Shown one piece after another: positions 54,340 to 64,000 of a stretch of DNA of 64,000 bases. The notes under the pieces were generated by a model. That model was not told the origin of the DNA. It saw only the letters and a list, made by a program, of their open reading frames with translations, and made no database searches. The first letter of the stretch is position 1. Every line of letters starts with the position of its first letter. The position numbers and the translations under genes are program-made. Origin of the DNA: Kappaphycus alvarezii (Eukaryota; Rhodophyta; Florideophyceae; Gigartinales; Solieriaceae); NCBI GenBank assembly GCA_002205965.3, contig NADL03000631.1, positions 186,001-250,000 of the forward strand, read 5' to 3'.

Positions 54340-54655
54340 CATAAATTTATTAACCAACCAGCCCCCTCCCGGACTGACGTATTCGGAACTTCATCCCTCT
54401 CAATAGTCTGGAAGGCACCATGTAAGATAAGCACAGTTTGTACCAAGGTTTCATTTTTGCAACGCACGAGAGGGAAAGCATCCTCCCCATTCAAATCTGC
54501 GCTACGGGAAGATGGCAACGGTAGGCTTTCTCCGTTATCACGCGGTTGGAACTGACTGTGAGAATAGAGCCATGGAGAATCTCTCGAATGCGATATAGAT
54601 TTATTTGCAAAGGCACGACGCGTTAGTGGTCTGCCCTAATACGGCCTGTTTATTG
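54340..54655 (+). pseudogene. Worn non-LTR retrotransposon ORF2 C-terminal scrap
   Basis: Reading in one frame gives NQPAPSRTDVFGTSSLS near 54354, and after a frame change ENRAMENLSNAI, a stop, then IYLQRHDALVVCPNTACLLL ending near 54655. This parallels VRAMESYGKVRG, IFMQRHAAAAATSNAACLLA of the copy at 33844-34375. It is the only recognisable coding relic in the last 15 kb and is the most decayed. Confidence 0.5.
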
Positions 54656-57600
54656 CTACCTTCTTTGCTACAATACACCTTCCTCGCAAACTCCCGGTTC
54701 TCAGCCCGCAGAGCTCACAAATTCAACACAATCCCTTTCCTCTCCATTTGTAGAAAAAGCAGTTTGCTACATTGATTAAAAAATAGTTGCAACGTACAAT
54801 AATTTTTTGAACATGAAAGAATTATTTATATGAAAAATTAACATAAATCATTTTTTAGGGCTTAATTTACCCGGGCTTTGACTACATAGTTCAAAGCGAC
54901 TTTGACTACACAGTTGAATGACGACAATAAATATACATTTAATACCGAAAAGCTCAATACAGTAGCCTTTCACAGGAAAAACGCCAGTAAAACTAGATTA
55001 GTTCCGAAATCGTAAGACAAAAGTAGTTTTGATGCATCAGGGTCTGCCTTTTGACTTTTTTCTAGATATAATCTCCGTACATTCACTTTATCCTTGTCCG
55101 AGTTAAAATCATCTTCAATCTTTCTTATCTCGAATTTGCGCAATGAGAATAACCCGACTGCGGACTGCGTGGCTAAGAATAAACCCGAAACAAAAACTTC
55201 ATGAATGTCATTTTCATCTTACTCGACACATTTTACAATAGCATGCATTTCCACTGGTCTATTCTAAAGAATAACTGTAAGTTGAAGTAGAATTCTCTAC
55301 CAAACACGAATTATTTTGTTGTTGACAAAGGGAAAATCACAAGAACTGTATCGAGTTAATTTAATGCTGTACAAAGATTACAAAATATCTTTATTGCTGC
55401 ATTAATTTCTGAGAAGAGATTCCCTGTTTTAATGTTTCAATATTATCCTAAGTTGTATCCGATTAAGGGAAAAAATGGTTCATTTTATTTAGGAAGTCTT
55501 CTCAACTATAGTTTAGAGGAATTAATCCTATTTCCAATAGATCCAATTGCTGATTAACATTGAAAGAATTTAAAAATCAATTACTTAATTTTTCTGGTGA
55601 TGAAAAAGAAGTACTCAAAAGAAAACAGCTGTTCGTAAACGAAAAATGTTAAAATATTCTTTAAGAATTCAATCCAGATAAAACTTATAATTTTGATTAA
55701 AATCAAATCTATCTTGATGTGGATCATCATGCTGCGTGTTCTAAAATTTTAATTCGATTTAATTATCAGTTTACCAGAAGATTTATTTCACCAAGCAGTA
55801 AAAATATACAGAAGATGAAACCAAAGATCTGCATTGTTCGAAAGAGAAAATTGGTACACAAACTAGTGTTTATGATAATAAATATAATTCTGGTACCAGA
55901 ATAATCCATATTTCATGTCATGTTGTAAATTTTTTTCGCCGTCAAAAGGAATTGCATACTTTTGTTCTCCAAAAAGGCTTCGATTTCTGTTTTCCGCTAT
56001 ATAGCAATAAATATTTGAAATTATATCAGGAAACAATCAAGAAAAATTACATTGAGGTAAAGTCAGTTTTCCATATGCTTAGATAATTTATACCTTAGCT
56101 TATTCATTTTTTGCCAATACAAGAGGGCATAAATTATCATATACCAAAAAATGAGGAGACTTAGAGAATATATATTTTTTTGTATAAAATGATTCATAAC
56201 AAAACGGATTGGTAGGATAATTTTGGAATAATTAGAACCTCATTTTCTTTCCTTCTGTAAAAATGAGTCAACGCTATAATTCATATGAATTTGAGTGACT
56301 GTAAATTTATTGATAGAGCCTGTACAGTTCTTGAATACTATTAATAGTCAGTATGGAGGAAGATCTGATTAATATGCTCTCTTGGATATGTTTAGAGGCA
56401 TCAACTGGTGAAAAGTCGCGGACAGACTGTTAAATTCCACGAGGAAGAATGTCTATTCCCTCCAAGATAGTCCAAAATATAACTGAGACTGTAAAATCTC
56501 TACGAAAGCTTTGGAAGCGAATTATTCAGATTCTAATTTCTTCTCAAAGCATATTTAGGGGAAAGATGAGATTAGAATATTCGAAAGTATCAATGCTGTC
56601 CAATCACTATCATATGGGGTTCAGACTTAACTTGAATTTTAAGCATGAAAGTTTGAAGAAATTTTCTCGTAAAGTTATTCTCGAATGTTAATTATGCTCA
56701 GAATACTTCATATTTTGGCCTTTTAATAATTCTGGACATAAATAGATAGCCGATTTTGACCATAAACCTGTAGCAAATAATTTAAAACTAATCTTTCCTA
56801 TAAATTCTGAAATGACATTCTTCGCTACAAATTTGATCAATCGCATATATTCGCCTTCGCTTGCGGCAAAAATGAGATATATATTTCCATTTCCACTAAC
56901 CTTTTCCATTGCAGGTTTTTCTTGATCAAATTAATTTTATTTATATAGTTTTCGTTGTAAAAAATGACATTTGGCGATTGTGTCTGAAATCCAGGATTCA
57001 GTTTACCCTCTTCATCTCTTAGATATTCATTTATATAATGAGGTTTATTACATCTTCAAATACTTTATTTCAGAGTCTCTTAGACCAAAAAAACACGGAA
57101 AACCATCGTTTCAATTATTTAAAAATTTGCCAGGAGACTAGATAGAGCACTGAATAATTTTTTTTGCAACAATCAAAATATTACAGCATACTTAGAAAAA
57201 TCTCTATATGAAGGTCTTTTCAATCCCTGCTGTAGTATGAATTATTTAAAATTCTTCATCCAAGCATATAATTGATCTAAAACAATTGTTCGTACTTTAT
57301 CTCAGTTGTATATTAATAATTAATAACAAACAACTTATATTTTTTTAAGAAAGTCTCATCCATGTCTATGAAATAATAGCAGACATTCTAATAGAAGCAT
57401 AAGAACATTGTTTTATTTCAAATTAAAAAGGTTAAGTAAATTTCAAAATGTCCGTTCAGTCCTTTTGATCTATCTGAATTATCTTGATGAAGTTCCCTAG
57501 CTCGTTTTAGAATTTTCAGCTCTTTATTTTGAAAAATATCTGTTCTTATACTAACTGCTGTTAAATTTTATCAAATAAGACTGAGAAGAGAAAATCATAC

Positions 57601-60600
57601 CCTCTCGTTTCCTATACTCTCTTCGAAAATTTGTGGAATCAATTTCGAAAATCTGTTAATCCTTAACATCTAGTTTATATGCAGCATTCAACTACTATTA
57701 AGAGCTTGATTCTTCATATTCACTTCCCTTTAACCATTAATGCATTCAACTTGAATTCAATGTCATTGAAATCTTTTCAGATCTAAGAAACTTGCCATTA
57801 ATCCTAGATATACTCTAAAATTCCTAATTTCGCTTTGAGTATTTTCTTAAATTTTAGTGCTCAATTCGTCTTATTCCTGGTAAGACGTGCAATTATTTCT
57901 TCCATATGATGTAGTATGATGAAATTATATCGTAGAAAAGTTTCCAGTTGAAAAACAGGCTTTCAATTGATGACGTAGCACATACTGTATATTGCATGAT
58001 TACCGGTTTTTTGTTAAATAATTTTTTACTCCGTGCAGAAATCCGATTAAGAAAACGAACCAGTTTAGAATTGTATGTCCTCATAAATGTGGTGGTGGAT
58101 GTTCAGAGCACTGCTTCGATTTTTCGGATGGATAATTCATTTATTTATTAACTCAGGAGCTTTAGCGAGTACTGAAGTCAACAAAGATTTATAAAATTCA
58201 TGAATGCAGCCTGAAATGTAAAATGATCTAAGTACTAATATGCATTTACTGTTATTAAACCTGCAGCAATAGTCAAAAATTAACATACTTCGCCCAAAAA
58301 TACCTATAAAAAAATTTTAGTATTTCTTTTGAATTCTTCTGCTCTCATTTTGAGTCTCAATAACATTTCATTGAAGAACCTAAATCATTATTCAATCGGT
58401 ATTAAAAATTTAGTGCACTTGGAGTGCAATCCAAACGACATTTATAAAATTCCATTTTGAAGGTTTCTTTATGTTCTAAATTTCAGTAGATGAATTTTAT
58501 TATTTTAATGTCTGCTTTTCATTTCTTTACTAGTTGAAACTTTGTATTATCAAGTGATATCCAGGATGTCGTCAATTTTGAAAATAAATCGGTATTGAAA
58601 GGTTCACGCATGCATAATCAGGCACTGCACGAAGTTATTAAACCAGTAGGAAGCATTTTATCAACAGAATAGCATGAAGTCATTATTTATAGGTTTTCAT
58701 TTTTGATGCAATAATTTTTTATGCGTGCCATTGTTGAACATCAAACTACGATAAACCTCTTAGGAATGGAACGGGACCCTTTTGATCACTGTGCAAGCCG
58801 ATATGTTTCCCCTTTTCCGTGAAATTAAGCACACTCTTGCATTACATATAACAATAGATTAATAACTTAACTAGAATTACTTTATCTGTGCTTCCCTCGC
58901 AGTCCCAATGAGAAATGAACTATTTAGTCAGGTTTTGGATATATCATGGCCATTTAAAGAAATTAATTTTTCCTCCAAAAGTAGTAAAATACTCTGTTGT
59001 TTACTCTTGTTCTGTTTCTCTCTATTTATGCATAAATAAAATAGGTTGGTCCGTTACTATCGTGTATATTTACGGAAGACAAAGATGGAGGTTTAAAACT
59101 ATTTTCCGGAATTTTGAGCCTCATTATTCCATTGCTTCATTTATAATGTCATGAGCATTTTGAGATAAACTGCCGGCATTAAGATCAAATTTGTTAAGCT
59201 TAATCGATTCATATAGCGTAAATGTCTCAATTTCAAACAAAAATTCGTTTTGACAGACTTTTTGATATATCATTTAACCCATTTTTTTCTTTTAATGATT
59301 ATCGCTCGCAAAAAATCTCTCAATATTTTTTTCAGAAAGCCATGACATTTTTCATAACTCTTCCCCATATTATAAGCTTCAAGGACGTCTGAGAGTGAAT
59401 TAGAGACTGTGTGACTTTCCTCAAAACACTTTTACAATTATTAAGGTAATTACACTTTATGTGAATTCGACAGGATTGAAACTAACTTAGTAAAGTTATG
59501 ATTATTCTTCATTTTCACATCGCAATCCTTGCAATTATTTATCTCTTTATCTCTCAATATATGCAGCTCTGCAATATACTTATAAGTATTATATAATTTG
59601 TTTCATCCAAGGTCTTTCTATGAAGGAAATAATGAAGATTTCGTCGATTTATACAACAGTCGCTTGGAAAGACTCGCACGTTCATTATTATACGTTGAGG
59701 TTTCATCGGATTCTCTGGAAATTCAAAGCACAATGATCCACAGTTGAAGAAAATATGAAACCGTCAAAATGTAATCTCAAAAGCTTCTCTCGTCTAGCCA
59801 ATCCTCAGATATTTGTGTGGGTGACTATAATTATGAGACAGCAGCATTCAAATGTATCCTAGTATCCATGTCAGAGTTCAAGTTAACTACTTTAGGCAGT
59901 TTGACTTTCCAAGTAACTTGAAAATGTTTTATTCTCAGAGATCATAATTTTCACAACATGAATTTGTGTGATGGTCTTGCAAAAACCAAAAGTCAATAGT
60001 TTTGCCCTCTGTGCCGCCGATTTTTATTAAAATTAACTCCTCTCTATCTCTCCCTTTTAATCAATATCCACGGTTTCAATTTAAATTAACCATAATCCCA
60101 AAGCGAAAATTTGTAATCGCCGTATTTAGAAATATTCCACTATTAAAACCAAATCATACTATTAAGAATCTACAACTCCCTTTTCACATTCTAACCTCTA
60201 GGAAAAAGTGAATTTAAAACCAAAAAAGTTGCCTATTAATGAGTTAAATACAAGTTTCACTCAACGCATAATTATAATTATTTGAGAGTAGATTATAAAA
60301 TATACATTGTCCACAAGTCATGAAATGAGGAACAATTATAAACGGAAATACATGGGCTACTCTTAAGGAGAAGCACAGAAAATTAACCTCATTATGACAG
60401 CGTGAGTAGTTTATTTCACAGTAAAGGATGATGTTATGGGGAGGAGGTACTACAATAGAACGGCTCATTTCTTTTAATTAAGATTTACAAATTTTTATCC
60501 AATAATTTCAGGATTTCTTGAAGAATCTCTCCAAATGATCCGTTTTTTCAAGCCAAATAGATAGAAGTTGATTTGCAATCAGCAAATGTGTCATTGTGTT

Positions 60601-63600
60601 CAATTATCATGGCTTAAATACGGACAACAGCTTCAGCGAAGGATCAGCTACCTAAGTAACGCAACAGAAGTGTATGAACTAATTATGGATACTCCAAAGA
60701 CATTTATACGGTATAGTTCTCTACTGCCTTCAAACATGCACATGTATTTCCTTTCAATTATATTGTTGCAAGTACAAATTAGAATAAAATGATTCTGGGC
60801 TGAAGAATAGTGTATTCTAATGAAAAATTGGATATTAGGTTACTTATTTATGATGTGAATATAAATACTAAAAGATTCCAAGAAGTAATCATGTGTTTTT
60901 CCTTTATAATTTTCGGGTATTGAATTGGGTAAGAGAAGCAACAACACAGTGAATATTACATAGATAGTTTCCTGATAATCAATTTTCTGGGCTGCGGCGT
61001 GGCTCTATTATATATAAACGTCCAATAATTTCTTTTCAACTTTTATTTGGGAGCCGAGGGAAAGTAGACCAATAAGTGTAACAAATGAGGACTAAGGACA
61101 TCAAATGAGAATTTGGTCTTCTGAACTGACGACATTTTCGATGCCGCAACAGCTGCGGTTTTGGATTCGTGTCATAAACGGCCTCATCCGGCGATAAATG
61201 AGTATTGAGTATCCAAGAGAAAGTTGTGGTTTTTGAGGGAACTAAATAAGTTCAAAAGCTATAGTTCAGTTGTATCTACGTTCCATGGAAGATTAACGTG
61301 AACGAGAATGGACACAGGCGGCAAGAACGAGATAATGATTTGAATCATTCAAAGTAGCCCATAAAATTCTGCAGGTACTAGAAGTGGGCTGAAGAAGGCA
61401 ATAAGGGAAAGCGGTATTTTCTCTGATATTCCAAGCACTCCAAATTGAAAGGAGTTTGCGGTATACTTCCATATATCATCTGCATTAACATTATTAATTG
61501 CCTCTAATACAATGAACAGTTCCTTTTTAAGGCCTTACGCGCTTCAATAGTAAGCTCAGGCAGTAAAAATCGAAGTTTTATGCCATCCTTCTGTAACTTT
61601 CTCAGTTGTAGAGAAGTTTATATCCCATTTGAATATTTCAAAACAGCCTCAAGAGGGGGAAAATTTACGGCCTTGGTAAGGACCACAGCTCCTGTACAAA
61701 TTATCTATCGGAGAGCAGCAATAATACGCTTTAAAGGAACTGATAAGATCATTCTAGGTCATCTCTAAAGCATATTGAACAATAGTACATGCGACAAGAT
61801 TCAAAGGAGTACGGGTGAAAGCGATCAAGCATTAAACCATTTAGATCGCGGAAAATCCCCAAAAAAGTCCGGAAAGGGCAAAAATTAATCGAGTAGGAAC
61901 AAAAATTGTTGAAATAGCCCCTTATGATCATGCCGAATCTTACTTATGGAGTAAAGAAGATTTATCGGGATTCATTAGAATCTTTTCTATAGAAGTGATG
62001 CAAATGTGCTTGTTAAGATTTTCAACTCAGCTGATCCCCACATATGAAAAGATTTAAACGAACTGCGTAGCAATTAAAAGAGCAGTCAGTAAAATTTTTA
62101 CATGACGTAATTTCGTGCAAGATGTAGCACATTCCAAAAAATCGAGATTAAGAAGCAATTGGAGAAATTTGAAGCTCTGAAGGTATAATTTCGTATATTG
62201 AAACGTATACATTATAAGTAAAGCAGGGAAGTATTTCACGGCTGTGTGTAACGGTAGGAACCGAATTTTCTTCAGGGTTAGTAGGGGACTTAGACTTAGT
62301 AGAAGGTTAAATCTGTGGGTATAGAGAACCCCCAGATATCATTTAAATAAATTCACTGCCTCTATACACCACTTTTTGATTTATTACCGGCGCGGAAGAT
62401 TACCTTAAATATCTAAAGAGAGTCGATTTTGATTATTAACATAATAATAATATATTGACGTAAATTTTAGCTAAGTAGCTAAGCTTAGGTACGTATCCGC
62501 TAGAGGGATTCCACGAGTATTTTTTGCCGAGATTGGATAAATACCGGGAAACAATCTCTTGGCACATTCGGAGAGGACATAAAAAGAGACATATGATATT
62601 GCAATTCGGGGAGAAACTGCGACAAGGTAACAGAACGAAACTTTTTTTGTCTTCGATTTATGAATTAGGGTCGGTGATTTCTTGGGATCTTGGCGGCCGG
62701 TAGACCCCAAAATGGCCGAGGCAACAGAAAGCAGCAGAAAAATCAGTCTTGATTGTATAAAATTTAATATACCGGCAAGAAATTCCATATCGGAACCTTA
62801 CGAGCACAAATATCTCTCAGTCTAACAGTTATATAGTAATTAGCGGTTGGCAGAGGAGTGAAATAGCTTCTAAAAATTCGCGTAATTAGCTCTTCCAGAT
62901 ATGCAGGAAGCCGTTAAATGCCTCGAAAAGTTTCTGCGGTAGAAAGGACATTTTCAACGATAGACTTAAATCGTTTTGAAATTTTTTTGCTAGCATTGAA
63001 GATCAGCTCCCTGTTTAAATTTGATATTTTGAGTCTCCAGCAAGGCTAATCACCTTGCTCGTAGTAAAACTTCACATAGGAAACTAATGAAATGAGTCCA
63101 CCAAAAGAGATAAAATCAGTAACTTGGCGGTTAAGAGGAGTAAAATTTCCGTACTTTTGGGCATGAAACGAATATCGGATGGGGCAGCATGGAATTTTTC
63201 ACTGCTATAAAGCTGCACGCTGATCTCTGAGATTAATACGAACTTTTCAAAAGACAAATGATACAACATACTTAATGTTCCTTTGTAATTCATTTACCAA
63301 TTACCAAAAGACAAGATAAAATATTTTAACAGAGAGCATATTTGGGGCTTGTGGGAAACAATGAAAATGCCAGCTATTTCTTATTACTGATTTACTCAGA
63401 AGCTCTGGTAAATTTTAAAATATGCCTTAAATTTGGGAAGATAGCCAAATAAGGTATCAAAAGGTAAATAAATTCATGGCTAGATTACGGACAGTATATA
63501 GTCATGCCGCATGAATTCACGGAAGAGTTCAAGAACAGTGATAAATCATTTTTTCGAGGCTAAAATAATACTCAAAAAACTTAGTGCTCAATAGATTCAT

Positions 63601-64000
63601 CGCAAAAATAAATTTAACAAAATGAAGGTAGAAGAAAAGGGAAAATGAGTTTATGAGAGAGCTAGGCGGAATTTATGTCTCTATCATATCAGTTAGGACT
63701 CAAGAAAGAGCACTTCTGCAACAGTGATTTGCGTAAGGCTGCGAAGCGGTACCAGAAGTAATGGTGTAAAACTAGAAGCTATAAAGGTAGAGAAATAAAC
63801 TTAGAAAATCAGGAAATATATAGTGATCTTTCGTCACAAAACCTTCTACTGCACATATCGACTTCATAAATTTCATTCGAAAACAATTTCGTGTTTTATA
63901 CACTTCCCTTGCCTTATTTCTGCCTCAAAAACGCCACGGACGGTACATGAAATTTTGATTACCCTGTTTTAACCTCCGACTCACGTTAAATACTGGATTC
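54656..64000. other. AT-rich gene desert
   Basis: About 9.3 kb with ORFs of at most 105 codons (62471-62788, minus), none recognised. A short direct repeat (CTTTGACTACAYAGTT, 54876 and 54900) is present. No RNA genes, arrays or transposon ends could be seen. Some segments (61000-61350 plus, 62850-63290 minus) have protein-like composition with many stops and may be very old coding relics. Confidence 0.5.

Noticed and set aside
62471-63293. Minus-strand ORFs of 69-105 codons as remnants of a gene
   Set aside because: Composition is protein-like in places but no motif or family could be named; kept only as a remark in the desert entry.
1-64000. CRISPR arrays, bacterial operons, ribosome-binding sites
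   Set aside because: No short repeats with regular unique spacers, no gene-dense layout, and eukaryote-type elements throughout.
1-64000. tRNA or rRNA genes
   Set aside because: I looked for T-loop words such as GTTCGAATCC with a fitting upstream arm and for conserved rRNA blocks and found no convincing case. A dedicated covariance search would be decisive.

Overview
The window is eukaryotic nuclear-type DNA. It carries eukaryote-type transposons (a PiggyBac-like DDE element, a pogo/Tigger-like relic, a Ty3/gypsy LTR retrotransposon, remnants of non-LTR retrotransposons), a minisatellite, and one plausible host gene for a basic helix-loop-helix (bHLH) transcription factor that appears to continue into a GAF-like domain. 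The bHLH plus GAF-like layout and the mix of elements make an alga (perhaps a red alga) or another protist more likely to me than an animal, plant or fungus. This is a low-confidence guess; nothing in the window names the species.

Layout: 1-4.2 kb is a large broken PiggyBac-like transposase on the minus strand, with a YqaJ-type PD-(D/E)XK nuclease domain lying between the second and third catalytic aspartates and palindromic GATCAATATATTGATC-type ends. 4.4-5.3 kb is a 13-unit minisatellite with 69-bp and 56-bp units. 6.9-7.4 kb is a non-LTR retrotransposon scrap. 7.4-14.9 kb is an AT-rich stretch without recognisable genes. Two diverged copies of one repeat sit in opposite orientation at 14.9-15.8 and 20.7-21.4 kb, flanking a degraded pogo/Tigger-like transposase at 16.9-18.6 kb. 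23.6-29.4 kb is a complete Ty3/gypsy element with two LTRs and a perfect 5-bp target-site duplication (TCCAC), but with its gag and pol frames broken. 30.3-35.1 kb is a cluster of non-LTR retrotransposon 3'-end fragments, including a GC-rich island at about 31.9-33.7 kb. 35.5-42 kb holds GTACAGTAC-type pentanucleotide runs, a small MITE-like element and unrecognised ORFs. 42.4-43.7 kb is the bHLH gene on the minus strand. 44-64 kb is mostly non-coding, with two further retrotransposon scraps at 47.9-48.4 and 54.3-54.7 kb; the last 13 kb are AT-rich and nearly featureless.

Almost every recognisable coding region, including the presumed host gene, is interrupted by single-base frameshifts, several beside short homopolymers, and the two LTRs differ mostly by one- to few-base gaps. 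This may be genuine decay, but uncorrected indel errors in the assembly are a serious alternative, so 'pseudogene' here means 'broken as given'. There is no operon-like organisation. The genes act independently, mostly as selfish elements, and the bHLH gene is the only one with a likely cellular role.
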